Counted from the first letter of the stretch, positions 26,240 to 36,400 are shown. The stretch is 56,410 nt of DNA from Chitinophagaceae bacterium (GCA_013140985.1 JABFRU010000012.1:1-56410), one strand, 5' to 3'. Numbers and translations are program-made. Notes: generated from the letters alone by a model not told the origin.

Positions 26240-28195
26240 ATGCCAACGTACAAAACCCCCGGCGTTTACATTGAGGAAATCCCAAAATTCCCGCCGTCCG
26301 TGGCGCAGGTGGAAACGGCTATCCCTGCCTTCGTCGGGTACACACAAAAAGCCGACAAAATTTCTCCCGGCGATCTGCTGAACATTCCGTTCCGCATCGG
26401 GTCCATGCTTGATTTTGAAACCTACTACGGCTATGGGCCTTCACCGGTAGTAACAGAAGTGATCCTCGATGATAATAACAATTTCCTGTCATCCAGGGTT
26501 GCCAGTAATTTCTATATGTACGACAGTATGCGGATGTACTTTGCCAACGGGGGTGGTGATTGTTATGTTGTAGCAATAGCAAGCTATGATACTGCTGCAA
26601 AGACCAAAGCGGAATTTTCAACAGGAATAAAGGCACTGGAAAAATCCGATGAGCCTACTATTCTTCTTTTCCCAGATGCGGTATTGCTCAATACAGGTAA
26701 TGATCTGTATGATGTGCAAAAAGATGCGCTGGCACAGTGCAACGATCTGCAGGACCGGGTTGGATTATTTGATCTTAAAGAAGATGATCCAAAAGGAGTG
26801 ACCTTCAGGAATAATGTCGGCATCAACCACCTGAAATATGGAATGGCTTACACCCCCTGGTTGAAGGTTACATTGCCAAAGAACATCAGGTTTGCAGATG
26901 TAAAAGATAAAATTAAAAAGGGAAGTACTTCCACCACTCTTAGTGCGCTGACAACTGATGCAGCTATTTTAGCTGTTATCAGTAATCTTAGCAATGCTAC
27001 AACAGATGTGGCTACAGTGAAAACACATACAGCCGGGTTGGCAACCCCGTCCACATCATTACGGGACAGGTTCAATGCACTCGATACAACTTACCTGAAT
27101 GCAAAAACAGTTACCAACTTCGGTAACATCTTCGGTTTCCTGATGAATATTGCCCGTAAACTGGATGAGTATGTTGGTGCCGGCGCAAACCAGTTATTAT
27201 TTACAGACCTTGAGAATGATGTGAAATCTACTATCAGTTCTGATTTTAAACCGGTTTACAATACTCTGGTAACTTATGAAAGAGAAGCCAAAGCCAAATT
27301 GCTTGATCCGGGAGATGGTGTAACCGAATTGTATAATCCGAAGTTTGATGACCCCACAGTTCCGACTGCTGCTGAGTGGGGAACAATATTCTCTGCTCCT
27401 GCAGCTGCCAGTGCTATCATGAGCGGCGCCAATAATGAAGAGAGAATGGACAGCATGATCGATAATATCAGGCTGGAGTTTGATAAGATCAACAAAGCAT
27501 ATCTGGGTGCTGTAGTGAATGCGGCTTCTAAATATGCTTCCGAACTGGATACATCATTGCAGTTTTCTTTCCCGGTATATAAAACAATACTCACCGGCGT
27601 AAATAATACGATGACAGCAATGCCACCGAGTGGCGCTGTGGCCGGCATTTTTGCTATGGTTGACAGAACAAGAGGTGTATGGAAAGCTCCGGCGAATGTC
27701 AGCTTGAATTATGTTATCGAACCGGCTACTGTATTTACAAAATCAGAACTGGATGCATTGAATGTTGATGTTGTTTCCGGAAAATCTATCAATGCTATCC
27801 GCACCTTCTTTGGAAAAGGTACACTGATATATGGAGCAAGAACACTGGCTGGTAATGATAATGAGTGGCGCTATGTGAGTGTACGTCGTTTCTTTAATAT
27901 GGTAGAGGAGTCGGTAAAGAAAGCAACCGAGCAGTTTGTGTTTGAACCAAACGATGCCAACACATGGGTAAAAGTGCAGGCCATGATCGAGAACTTCCTG
28001 TTGGTATTATGGCGGCAGGGGGCATTGCAGGGGGCAAAACCTGAACATGCATTTTATGTAGCTGTGGGTCTTGGTAAAACAATGACAGCATTGGATATAC
28101 TGGAAGGAAGAATGAATATCGAGATCGGCATGGCAGTTGTTCGTCCGGCTGAATTTATCATACTCAAGTTCTCACACAAAATGGCGGAATCATAA
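26240..28195 (+). CDS. eCIS contractile sheath protein
   Basis: 651 aa, the phage-tail-sheath family. It forms the outer helical sheath that shortens to drive the tube into the target. The N-terminus TPGVYIEEIPKFPPSVAQVE and VGYTQ are the classic sheath start, and the C-terminus ends EIGMAVVRPAEFIILKFSHK, the strand that knits subunits together. A long low-complexity Ser/Thr/Ala region in the middle (about 215-430) is the variable surface domain. Only one sheath gene is present, unlike PVC clusters with three paralogues. The tube gene follows after 45 bases. Confidence 0.96.
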   Translation: MPTYKTPGVYIEEIPKFPPSVAQVETAIPAFVGYTQKADKISPGDLLNIPFRIGSMLDFETYYGYGPSPVVTEVILDDNNNFLSSRVASNFYMYDSMRMYFANGGGDCYVVAIASYDTAAKTKAEFSTGIKALEKSDEPTILLFPDAVLLNTGNDLYDVQKDALAQCNDLQDRVGLFDLKEDDPKGVTFRNNVGINHLKYGMAYTPWLKVTLPKNIRFADVKDKIKKGSTSTTLSALTTDAAILAVISNLSNATTDVATVKTHTAGLATPSTSLRDRFNALDTTYLNAKTVTNFGNIFGFLMNIARKLDEYVGAGANQLLFTDLENDVKSTISSDFKPVYNTLVTYEREAKAKLLDPGDGVTELYNPKFDDPTVPTAAEWGTIFSAPAAASAIMSGANNEERMDSMIDNIRLEFDKINKAYLGAVVNAASKYASELDTSLQFSFPVYKTILTGVNNTMTAMPPSGAVAGIFAMVDRTRGVWKAPANVSLNYVIEPATVFTKSELDALNVDVVSGKSINAIRTFFGKGTLIYGARTLAGNDNEWRYVSVRRFFNMVEESVKKATEQFVFEPNDANTWVKVQAMIENFLLVLWRQGALQGAKPEHAFYVAVGLGKTMTALDILEGRMNIEIGMAVVRPAEFIILKFSHKMAES

Positions 28196-28240
28196 TAGTT
28201 TAAAAAAGACAAAATTCATTAACCAATAAAAAAATTAATT

Positions 28241-28669
28241 ATGGCAGAATATCCTCTACCGAAATTTCACTTCCTCGTTGAGTGGGGTGGAAATAAAGGA
28301 AGCTTTACGGAAGTCACCGGTCTTGATATGCAGGTGGAAGCAATTGAATACCGTGAAGGGAACAGTCCTGTGTATTCAAAAATAAAAATGCCCGGGCTTC
28401 ACAAGTTCAGCAATATTACTTTGAAGCGGGGCACATTTGCAGGTGATACAGATTTCTATAAATGGCTCAATGAGATCAACCTGAATAAAGTAACACGGCG
28501 TGATGTGATCATCAAGCTGCTTGACGAAACACATAGCCCCGTCTTTACCTGGAAAGCTGTTGGTGCATTTCCGGTAAAAGTTGCCGCCAGCGATATGAAA
28601 GCAGATGGTAACGAAGTAGCTATTGAAAGCATTGAAATTGCCCATGAAGGTTTAAGCCTGGTGGCTTAA
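28241..28669 (+). CDS. eCIS inner tube protein (gp19/Hcp-like)
   Basis: 142 aa. This subunit stacks in hexameric rings to build the inner tube. The sequence YPLPKFHFLVEWGG, FTEVTGLDMQVE, YREGNSPV and MPGLHKFSNITLKRG is the usual pattern of the T4-like tube family, and the C-terminal I-E-I-A-H-E-G-L is typical. It sits between the sheath gene and a second tube-like gene, so it is taken as the main tube protein (Pvc1-like). About 45 bases upstream are untranslated. Confidence 0.95.
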   Translation: MAEYPLPKFHFLVEWGGNKGSFTEVTGLDMQVEAIEYREGNSPVYSKIKMPGLHKFSNITLKRGTFAGDTDFYKWLNEINLNKVTRRDVIIKLLDETHSPVFTWKAVGAFPVKVAASDMKADGNEVAIESIEIAHEGLSLVA

Positions 28670-28726
28670 GTAGTGCTTTTCATTTAGCAGGGATAGTATT
28701 GAATTAATATCATCAGTTGATCGTCT

Positions 28727-29203
28727 ATGGCAGATTTTCTTACAAATGATCCTCCGAAACCGGGCGGGTATTATCCGCCTGTAGGGTTTCATTTTAATGT
28801 TTTCTTTTCCGGCATCAGCAGTGAAGGGGATAACGATACCCGTTTTCAATCAGTGGCTGGCCTGAATGTGGAGTATGATACTGAATCAATAAAAGAAGGG
28901 GGTGAGAACAGGTTTGAACATAAATTACCCGTTCGCACCAAATACCCTGACCTCTCATTAAAAAGAGGGATGCTGACCGATTCCAATGTCATCACATGGG
29001 TAAAGAATGCATTACAGCAAAGAGAATTCAAGCCGGTACAGATAATTGTAACACTGCTGAATGAAAATCATCAACCGCTGAAGAAATGGAACATCATGAA
29101 TGCCTGGCCAAAAAAATGGTCTGTTTCGGATTTTAATGCACAGGAAAATTCTATTGTAGTGGAGACGCTTGATCTCAGCTATAGTTTTTTCACAACAGAA
29201 TAA
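28727..29203 (+). CDS. Second tube-family protein, probable tube initiator (Pvc5-like)
   Basis: 158 aa and related to the preceding tube protein: YYPPVGFHFNVFFSGI, FQSVAGLNVEYDTE, SLKRGML, VETLDLSYSFF. It has a longer N-terminus (ADFLTNDPPKPGG) and an insert with RTKYPDLSLKR. In characterised eCIS the second copy forms the first ring joining tube to spike. It is followed six bases later by the small DUF5908 gene. Confidence 0.9.
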   Translation: MADFLTNDPPKPGGYYPPVGFHFNVFFSGISSEGDNDTRFQSVAGLNVEYDTESIKEGGENRFEHKLPVRTKYPDLSLKRGMLTDSNVITWVKNALQQREFKPVQIIVTLLNENHQPLKKWNIMNAWPKKWSVSDFNAQENSIVVETLDLSYSFFTTE

Positions 29204-29209
29204 GAAACT

Positions 29210-29383
29210 ATGCCGCTTGAAATCAAAGAACTCAGTATTAAGATCTCCGTTAATCAACCATCAGGAGGAAAAACGGAAGAGAAAGCTGAAACAGCAGGTA
29301 AGCCCGGGGGCAATGCCGGTCAAATGGTGAGTGAATGTGTTGAACAGGTAATAAGGATCATTAACGATAAAAAGGAAAGATAA
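29210..29383 (+). CDS. Small eCIS-associated protein, DUF5908-like
   Basis: 57 aa, starting at the ATG at 29210: MPLEIKELSIKISVNQPSGG, then a Gly/Glu/Lys-rich middle and an end VSECVEQVIRIINDKKER. The MPLEIKEL start followed by a strand is the mark of DUF5908, short proteins found in Bacteroidota injection clusters next to the tube genes. The stop shares a base with the next start (TAATG). Its role in the particle is not established; a baseplate or hub fitting is a guess. Confidence 0.82.
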   Translation: MPLEIKELSIKISVNQPSGGKTEEKAETAGKPGGNAGQMVSECVEQVIRIINDKKER

Positions 29384-30069
29384 TGGCAGACGGCGAACTG
29401 AAAAAAATGCAGATAGAGGCGTTCAGTAGTCCTGAAATGAAAGCCGATCAAAAGGTTGGCGATACATTTTTTGCGCTTATCAATCCGGAATCGTACACTG
29501 TAGATCTGAAAATGGAGACGCAGCAGGGCCAGGGGCAGGGTACCAGTGGCAAGCAACAGCGTTTCACTTTCAAATTGCCGGAAGAATTTTCATTTGAATT
29601 TCTTTTTGATAATACAGGTATTGTTGATGGAAAGCCTAAAACAAATATTACCGATGATCTTCAGAAATTCAAAGACCTCTGTTTCAAACATGATGGTGAT
29701 ATACATGAGCCAAGACACTTAAAGATCGCCTGGGGCACTTTTCTTTTTAAAGGAAGGGTGACAGCGATCAGTATTGCTTACAAATTATTCAGTCCCGATG
29801 GTTCGCCGATAAGAGCCATGGTTAAGATCACTATTAAGAACAGTGAGGATGAAAAAGAACGGGTAGCAAGGGAAAGAAACAGCTCACCTGATCTTACGCA
29901 TAAGAGGGTAGTGAAGAAAAGCGATACGATCTACTGGATGAGTTATAAAATTTATAATGACCCGAAATACTATTTGCAGGTGGCCAGGAAAAACAATATT
30001 CACAATTTCAGAAAACTGAGGACCGGCTCAGATATTCTTTTTCCGCCTATTGAAAAAAGGAAGACATGA
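29383..30069 (+). CDS. eCIS tube-baseplate adaptor with LysM-like tail (Pvc7/Afp7-like)
   Basis: 228 aa. The N-terminal domain (FALINPESYTVDLK, LPEEFSFEFLFDNTGI, FLFKGRVTAISIAYKLFSP, DGSPIRAMVKITIK) is the CIS tube/baseplate fold related to gp53-like adaptors. It is followed by a LysM-like module (about 170-228: KKSDTIYWMSYKIYNDPKYY then LQVARKNNIHNFRKL and TGSDILFPP). In T4-type baseplates such proteins clamp the hub. The first and last codons overlap the neighbouring genes by one and four bases, so it belongs to a tightly coupled block. Confidence 0.92.
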   Translation: MADGELKKMQIEAFSSPEMKADQKVGDTFFALINPESYTVDLKMETQQGQGQGTSGKQQRFTFKLPEEFSFEFLFDNTGIVDGKPKTNITDDLQKFKDLCFKHDGDIHEPRHLKIAWGTFLFKGRVTAISIAYKLFSPDGSPIRAMVKITIKNSEDEKERVARERNSSPDLTHKRVVKKSDTIYWMSYKIYNDPKYYLQVARKNNIHNFRKLRTGSDILFPPIEKRKT

Positions 30070-31814
30070 GCAATGAACGGACCATACCTTCTGCGCAGCC
30101 AAAGTCTGTTTGCACCTATACGATCCTGTCAGAAGGCAATGAAGTGCCGGATACTTATCATGTTCTCAGTATTGTGGTCAGCAAAGAAGTGAACAGGATA
30201 CCAACTGCCACAATTATCATGATGGATGGAGAAGCATCGAAAGAAACATTTGAAATAAGCGACACCCCGGATTTTGAGCCCGGAAAAAAAATTGAGATAA
30301 AAGCCGGGTGGAGAAATGATGAAGAAACAATATTCAAAGGAATGGTGATCAAACATGCGATCAAAATAAGGAACAGCAGTTCTGTTTTGATCGTTGATTG
30401 CCGGGATGAAACAGTGAAAATGACCGGCAATGCAAAAAGTAAATATTACAAAGAGCAAAAGGATAGTGAGATCATGGAAGAGCTCATTGACAAATATGGA
30501 TTGCAAAAGGAAGTGGAAGCAACAACTGCTACACACAAAGAAGTTGTGCAGTATTATTCTTCTGACTGGGATTTTATGTTATGTCGCAGCGATGTAAATG
30601 GAAAATTAGTAATGGTGAATGATGGAAAAGTAGAAATAAAGAAACCTGATTTTTCTGCAGCGCCGCCACTCACTGTTCAGTTTGGTGCCACGATACTTGA
30701 CCTCGATGCAGAAATTGATGCAAGGTTTCAACTGAAAGGTGTAAAGACAGCAGCCTGGCATCCCGCAGACCAGGAATTAACCGACAGTACAGAAGCCGCT
30801 GAACCATCTGTTCCTGATGGAGGTAATCTTTCAGCAGATACATTGGCATCTGTGATGAATGATGATCCATTGACAATGGTTCATTCAGGTAATATCCTTG
30901 ATGCTGAACTGCAGGCATGGGCCGATGCGAAATTGTTGAAGAATAGATTGGCCAAGATCAGGGGTAAAGTAAAAGTGGATGGTTTTGCCGGTATCAAAAC
31001 AGGCGATATGCTTGAGATGAATGGAGTGGGAGAAAGATTTGAAGGAAAATTATTTGTATCAGGAGTACGTCAGCAAATTGAAGAGGGTGATTGGAATACG
31101 ATCATTCAATTTGGATTGCATCCCGAATGGTTTGCTGAAACATATACTGTGCAGCAACCGGCTGCAGCGGCGATGCTACCTCCCATGGAAGGATTGCATA
31201 TCGGGATTGTAACAAAACTGGAAGGTGACCCTGATGGAGAAGACCGGATACAAGTAAGAGTGCCGGTGGTACACAAGGAGGATGAAGGTATCTGGAGCCG
31301 TATTGCCACGCTGGATGCAGGAGAGAAGAGGGGAACTTTTTTCAGACCGGAGATAGAAGATGAAGTAGTAGTTGGTTTTTTGAATAACGATCCAAGACAT
31401 GCAGTAGTGTTAGGCATGTGCAACAGCAGCGCCAAACCAGCACCGCTTCCTGCATCTGATGATAACCACGAGAAAGGATATGTATCAAGAAGTGAAATGA
31501 AAATGATCTTCAATGATGATAAGAAAACCATCAACATTGAAACACCGGCAGGAAATAAATTCTCGATCACAGAAGAAGACAAAGCAATAAAAATGGAAGA
31601 CCAGCATGGGAATAAGTTTACGATGGACAAGGATGGAATAAAACTGGAGAGTATCAAAGACATTATTTTAAAAGCAACCAACGATCTCAAAATGGAAGGT
31701 GTAAATGGAGAAATGAAAGCCAGCGCCAATTTTAAAGCAGAGGGTGGCGCTAAGGCAGAACTTTCTTCAGGTGGTAGCACAACAGTTAAAGGTTCGATGG
31801 TACAGATCAATTAA
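30066..31814 (+). CDS. eCIS central spike protein, VgrG-like (Pvc8-like)
   Basis: 582 aa. It forms the trimeric spike under the tube. The N-terminal gp27-like part (residues ~15-350: ISVVVSKEVNRIPTATIIMM, GKKIEIKAGW, DETIFKGMVIKHAIKI) is followed by a gp5-type OB fold at ~372-455 (IGIVTKLEGDPDGEDRIQVR, VVGFLNNDPRHAVVLG). A beta-helix needle of D/K-rich repeats comes last (FSITEEDKAIKMEDQHGNKF; KDIILKATNDLKMEGVNGEM). No extra enzyme domain is attached, so this spike carries no fused effector. PAAR follows seven bases later. Confidence 0.94.
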   Translation: MSNERTIPSAQPKSVCTYTILSEGNEVPDTYHVLSIVVSKEVNRIPTATIIMMDGEASKETFEISDTPDFEPGKKIEIKAGWRNDEETIFKGMVIKHAIKIRNSSSVLIVDCRDETVKMTGNAKSKYYKEQKDSEIMEELIDKYGLQKEVEATTATHKEVVQYYSSDWDFMLCRSDVNGKLVMVNDGKVEIKKPDFSAAPPLTVQFGATILDLDAEIDARFQLKGVKTAAWHPADQELTDSTEAAEPSVPDGGNLSADTLASVMNDDPLTMVHSGNILDAELQAWADAKLLKNRLAKIRGKVKVDGFAGIKTGDMLEMNGVGERFEGKLFVSGVRQQIEEGDWNTIIQFGLHPEWFAETYTVQQPAAAAMLPPMEGLHIGIVTKLEGDPDGEDRIQVRVPVVHKEDEGIWSRIATLDAGEKRGTFFRPEIEDEVVVGFLNNDPRHAVVLGMCNSSAKPAPLPASDDNHEKGYVSRSEMKMIFNDDKKTINIETPAGNKFSITEEDKAIKMEDQHGNKFTMDKDGIKLESIKDIILKATNDLKMEGVNGEMKASANFKAEGGAKAELSSGGSTTVKGSMVQIN

Positions 31815-31821
31815 AAAAAGT

Positions 31822-32112
31822 ATGCCCGCAGCAGCAAGAGTAGGAGATAATCATACCTGCCCGCAAGTTAATCCCGGACCGGTACCACATGTTGGCGGAC
31901 CGATATTACCACCCGGTTGTGCAACAGTATTGATCGGGGGTATGCCGGCAGCCAGAGTAGGTGATATGCTTACCTGCACCGGGCCACCCGATACCATTGC
32001 TGCAGGATCTGGTACAGTAATGATCGGTGGCATGCCGGCAGCAAGACAGGGCGACAGCACGGCACACGGTGGAGTAATAGTAGCCGGTTGTGCAACAGTA
32101 ATTATAGGATAA
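31822..32112 (+). CDS. PAAR spike-tip protein
   Basis: 96 aa from the ATG at 31822, which starts directly at the PAAR fold; the frame opens earlier inside the VgrG gene. The pattern MPAAARVGDNHTCP, VGGPILPPGCATVLIGGMPA, ARVGDMLTCTGPPDTIAAGS and GGMPAARQGDSTAHGG is classical, with His and Cys residues that bind the metal at the tip. It sharpens the VgrG spike. No extension is present, so it is a plain tip without fused toxin. Confidence 0.96.
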   Translation: MPAAARVGDNHTCPQVNPGPVPHVGGPILPPGCATVLIGGMPAARVGDMLTCTGPPDTIAAGSGTVMIGGMPAARQGDSTAHGGVIVAGCATVIIG

Positions 32113-32118
32113 AAAATT

Positions 32119-32580
32119 ATGGAACTGATCAACAACGATAAAAGCAATTATAGTTTTCTCGGAAGAGGCTGGAGTTTTCCGCCACAATTTGAGAAAAGCG
32201 CCAAAACAGTGGTGATGCTGGAGGATGAACAAGATATCCGCAGCAGCCTTGAAATATTATTATCTACTGCAGTAGGCGAAAGAGTAATGGATGTGAATTA
32301 CGGATGTAATATGGATGAACTCATTTTTGAATCGCTGAGCACATCTGCTATCACTATCATTAAAGATAAAATTGAAAAAGCGATCCTGTTCTTTGAACCG
32401 CGGATAGAGGTAACAAAACTGGATCTGAATACAGACAGTATCAACATCCTGGAAGGCCGTGTGCTGATCGAGATAGAGTACATCATCAGCGCCACCAATT
32501 CGAGATACAATTTTGTTTACCCCTTCTATGTAAATGAAGGAACAGAGATACAAACAATAATAAGGAACAACCCGGTATAA
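32119..32580 (+). CDS. eCIS baseplate wedge protein, gp25/GPW family (Pvc9-like)
   Basis: 153 aa. It links the sheath to the baseplate. LGRGWSFPPQF, then VVMLEDEQDIRSSLEILLST and GERVMDVNYGCNMDELIFE are the standard gp25 motifs, followed by the helix LSTSAITIIKDKIEKAILFF and two C-terminal strands. It starts six bases after the PAAR stop and ends seven bases before the large baseplate gene. Confidence 0.95.
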   Translation: MELINNDKSNYSFLGRGWSFPPQFEKSAKTVVMLEDEQDIRSSLEILLSTAVGERVMDVNYGCNMDELIFESLSTSAITIIKDKIEKAILFFEPRIEVTKLDLNTDSINILEGRVLIEIEYIISATNSRYNFVYPFYVNEGTEIQTIIRNNPV

Positions 32581-32587
32581 TGAATCT

Positions 32588-35500
32588 ATGCCAGTAAAAT
32601 GTTCAGATAATAAGAATCCATTGATGCATTCCGGCTCCGGCCAGTTGCAGCGGCTATTAAAAGGCCTGCAGGATGATTTTGTAAATGTTGACGAGAGATC
32701 GGAAGCAGATTGGCTGGTGTATGCCCGCAATTATGCATCGTTCATAAAATATTTCAATAGCAATAATGCCGAAGAAGGCAATTGGAAACCATTTTTTGAA
32801 ACTGATATCTCAGCACAACTTGCAGTGATCGCCGTGCAGGATGTGGAAGAATACCGCCGCAGAGTGATGGACTTGCTGGAAGCATTACGCTCAGAACAAT
32901 ACCAGGCAAATGAAACTGTGCTGAAAGAAAAATTCGGGTTGCTGTTCTCATTGGTATTAAGTCTTGCCAAACAAATTGATATTCTTCAGCAATATTTACC
33001 CGAGGAGATACTTTTAAAAGCAACCGTACAAAACCTGGTGCAGACAAGATTGGTGACAGCGCTTAAAAAGCTATCGCAGTATTATTCAGAAGCAAACAGT
33101 TTTACAACATCATCAATTATAAAGGATACAGCGGAGCCAGGATGGCAGGTGTTGGGTGAACAGATAAGAAAGCCATCTGTGATAGTAAACGAAGGTCTTT
33201 CAGATCTGTGGTTGCCGGAAGGAATTGCAGATTGGAGTGCTTATAAAACTATTTTCCAAAATACAAACGCTAATGCAGCGGGAAAAGATTTCAGTATCTA
33301 TGGCACTGATAAAACGGATGTTGATATAGCGGATGTAGCAGAGCTATACCTGCGTATTAATCATGCAGCGAATCATAATCTTTTTACAGCTGTATTCGAC
33401 GAGTTCCTGAAAGTATATTCAAGGATCGTGGCGGATGCGGCAGGGTTTTTAAAAACAACGTTGACCAACTGGCCTGCCCATTTACCGCATTATGCTTTGT
33501 TCCTCTCGTTCATCAATCTTTTTAAAACCACTCAAAAAAGAATCAATTCGCTAACACATCGTCATCTTGATTTTTATTACAAAGATATTTTACGACTGGC
33601 GCAACGGCCTGCTGAACCAAATCATGTGCATGTCTTTTTTGAACTCGCAAAACATGTGGATAGCTACCTGTTGCCAAAAAATTCTTTATTCAAGGCCGGC
33701 AAAGACAGTCTTGGAAAAGAAGTGCTCTATTCATCGGATAATGATATTGTGATCAATAAGACGAAAGTGACACAAGTAAGATCCTTCTTTAAAGCAACAG
33801 CACCTGAAGGAAATCTGAAAGGAGTATTGTATGCTTCACCTGTTGCTAATTCAGCAGACGGTAATGGCAAAGAAATAAAAACAGAAAGCGGCGAGTGGCA
33901 TCCGTTTGTCAATAAAAAATATGTTGATGGAGCATTTATGGGAATTGAAATGCCGCAGGCTACTATTGGTTTTGCAGTGGCTTCTCATTATCTCTGTTTG
34001 GGCGAAGGCGAACGAAAAATATACCTGAGATTATACATGGCCGATCCTTCTTCATTGCAAGGAAGATCATTTTCATTTTCTCTTACCACTGAAAAAGGAT
34101 GGTATGCCGTAACAGCTGTCTCATTTGCCAGCGGCAATGAAGGTTATACCAAGCCATACGCACAGTTTACTATTACTATCCCGGCAGATGCACCACCAAT
34201 AGTTGCTTATGCTGCAAAAGTGCATGCAGGTAATTATGCAACTACACAACCTTTATTAAAAATAGATCTCCTGAACATTGCCGGTGCTGAGCAATACAAT
34301 GCTTTGAAAAGCTTAACCATTAACAGTATCAAACTTACTGTAACAGTAGGCGAAGGACCCGGCAATTATAATACGAATGGTATTAAGACTTTGTTATTGC
34401 AAAATGATGCAGGTGTGTTAGATCCGGCAAAGCCATTTTTACCATTTGGTATTGCTCCGAAAGCCGGCTCTTCCTTTATTATTGGAAATAAAGAAGCCTT
34501 TCAGAAAAAAAATGCACAACTACGTTTCTCTGTGGAATGGGTTGACATGAAGAGTTGGCGGGGGAATATGGACTTTAATGCCACGGATCGTTTTTATCCA
34601 ACGGCCACTATACAGTTCCTTGAAAATGGAGTATGGGTGGATGCTGATTACACCGGGCAGGTTCAGAATTATATAAACAATACAGTTTATAATTCTTCTG
34701 TCAAAGGGGAAATAGAATTGTTTTGGGGTAAGAAAAGCACAGTTTATTTTCCATCGGATCATATTAGTGTGCCGGCAGATGCAGTATCCGATTTTACTGC
34801 GGATTACAAAGAATATTCTATCAACAGCCGGGATGGGTTTTTAAAACTGGAATTGAATGACGGTTTTCAGCATGATGAATACCAGGAAGCGCTGGTGGAT
34901 TACATGATCAGGAAAGCGAATAAAACATTGGGTGCAAGTGAAACATTGCCGCAGGAACCTTACACACCCAAGATCAAAACTATTTATCTCAGCTACACAG
35001 CATCAGTTACCGGGGAGATCAGCTCCACTGACAAGCAGGTTTTTGATGCAAGAGAAATACAATTCTTTCATACGTATCCATTTGGTCAAACAGAGCAGCA
35101 TGCTTATATGAATGGCAGTAGTAAGATTCCTTTAATGCCCCCGTTCACTCATGATGAAACCGATGATAAAAATATTACGACAGCAGTAGATAATGTTGCT
35201 GAATTCTATATTGGCCTTACTGGTCTGAAGCCTTCACAGATTGTCAATATACTTTTCCAGGTATTGGAGGGAAGCACAGATCCGCAATTGGCAAAGCCAA
35301 CCGATCATGTGCATTGGAGTTATATGAGTAATAACAATTGGAAGAAGTTTGATAAACTGGATGTGGCTGATAATACTAATCAATTGGTTCAATCAGGTAT
35401 CATTTCATTCAATATCCCTGATGATGCAACTACAGGCAATGAAGTGCTGCCACCTGAATGTTATTGGCTGAAGGCCTCAGTTTCTTCCAATCCTGAATCT

Positions 35501-36400
35501 GTTTGCAAATTAGTGATGGTAGTGGCACAGGCAGCACAACTTACTTTTTTGAACAAGGGTAATGCTGATGATTTTCTCAAAAATGCTTTGCCGGCAAATA
35601 CGATCAGCAAACTAAAAGAAGCGGTGGCGTCTGTTAAAAAGATCACACAGCCGTTTTCTTCTTTTGGCGGAAGACAAAGTGAAACGGATAAACAATTTTA
35701 TACAAGAGTAAGTGAAAGACTTCGGCATAAAGACCGGGCTATTACTATCTGGGATTATGAGCACATGGTGCTGGAAAAATTTCCCGGCATTCATAAAGTA
35801 AAATGCCTTAACCATACCTGGGTGGAACCGGGAGTGATGTTCAATGAAATTGCGCCCGGGCATGTTTCTATTATTACTATACCAACTTTGTTCAATAAAA
35901 ATGCTATCGACCCGTTGCGGCCTTATACTAACCGCAGCGACCTGGAAAATATCAGGCAGTATTTGCAAAAACATATTTCCTGCCATGTAAAGCTTCATGT
36001 GGAGAATCCCGAATTCGAAGAAGTGAGAGTAGAAATGAAAGTGAAATTTTTTGCCGGGATTGATGAAACTTTTTATTCCAACAAATTAAAAGATGAGATA
36101 ACACAGTTTCTTACACCATGGGCTTTCCAATCAACCATTGATATTGAATTTGGTGGTAAAGTGGTGAAGTCTGCTATCATTGATTTTGTGGAGGAAAGGT
36201 CCTATGTGGATTTTATCACTGATGTAAAAATGTTTCATGATAAACAGGATGGAACTCCTGAGTCCGATGACCTTGATGAGATCATTGCATCAAGACCATG
36301 GTCCATCCTGGTATCTGCACCAGCTAAGGAACACAGCATTACTGTTATAAAACAAAAAGATGTGGCTACTGTAAAAGAAATATGCCTGGATGATAAATAA
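32588..36400 (+). CDS. Large eCIS baseplate protein, gpJ-like (Pvc11-like)
   Basis: 1270 aa. A long helical N-terminal region (LVYARNYASFIKYFNS, EEYRRRVMDLLEALRSEQ) leads to beta-rich middle domains and then the J-like core near the end: FGGRQSETDKQFYTRVSERL, RHKDRAITIWDYEHMVLEKF, GIHKVKCLNH, and VRVEMKVKFFAGIDETFYSN. This core is typical of wedge proteins that open on contact. The N-terminal two thirds vary a lot between systems and set the particle periphery. Spacing to the next gene is 20 bases. Confidence 0.92.
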   Translation: MPVKCSDNKNPLMHSGSGQLQRLLKGLQDDFVNVDERSEADWLVYARNYASFIKYFNSNNAEEGNWKPFFETDISAQLAVIAVQDVEEYRRRVMDLLEALRSEQYQANETVLKEKFGLLFSLVLSLAKQIDILQQYLPEEILLKATVQNLVQTRLVTALKKLSQYYSEANSFTTSSIIKDTAEPGWQVLGEQIRKPSVIVNEGLSDLWLPEGIADWSAYKTIFQNTNANAAGKDFSIYGTDKTDVDIADVAELYLRINHAANHNLFTAVFDEFLKVYSRIVADAAGFLKTTLTNWPAHLPHYALFLSFINLFKTTQKRINSLTHRHLDFYYKDILRLAQRPAEPNHVHVFFELAKHVDSYLLPKNSLFKAGKDSLGKEVLYSSDNDIVINKTKVTQVRSFFKATAPEGNLKGVLYASPVANSADGNGKEIKTESGEWHPFVNKKYVDGAFMGIEMPQATIGFAVASHYLCLGEGERKIYLRLYMADPSSLQGRSFSFSLTTEKGWYAVTAVSFASGNEGYTKPYAQFTITIPADAPPIVAYAAKVHAGNYATTQPLLKIDLLNIAGAEQYNALKSLTINSIKLTVTVGEGPGNYNTNGIKTLLLQNDAGVLDPAKPFLPFGIAPKAGSSFIIGNKEAFQKKNAQLRFSVEWVDMKSWRGNMDFNATDRFYPTATIQFLENGVWVDADYTGQVQNYINNTVYNSSVKGEIELFWGKKSTVYFPSDHISVPADAVSDFTADYKEYSINSRDGFLKLELNDGFQHDEYQEALVDYMIRKANKTLGASETLPQEPYTPKIKTIYLSYTASVTGEISSTDKQVFDAREIQFFHTYPFGQTEQHAYMNGSSKIPLMPPFTHDETDDKNITTAVDNVAEFYIGLTGLKPSQIVNILFQVLEGSTDPQLAKPTDHVHWSYMSNNNWKKFDKLDVADNTNQLVQSGIISFNIPDDATTGNEVLPPECYWLKASVSSNPESVCKLVMVVAQAAQLTFLNKGNADDFLKNALPANTISKLKEAVASVKKITQPFSSFGGRQSETDKQFYTRVSERLRHKDRAITIWDYEHMVLEKFPGIHKVKCLNHTWVEPGVMFNEIAPGHVSIITIPTLFNKNAIDPLRPYTNRSDLENIRQYLQKHISCHVKLHVENPEFEEVRVEMKVKFFAGIDETFYSNKLKDEITQFLTPWAFQSTIDIEFGGKVVKSAIIDFVEERSYVDFITDVKMFHDKQDGTPESDDLDEIIASRPWSILVSAPAKEHSITVIKQKDVATVKEICLDDK

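Noticed and set aside
31106-31810. 234-aa antisense frame inside the VgrG gene
   Set aside because: Full overlap with a well supported spike gene, low-complexity Ser/Leu content, no family features.
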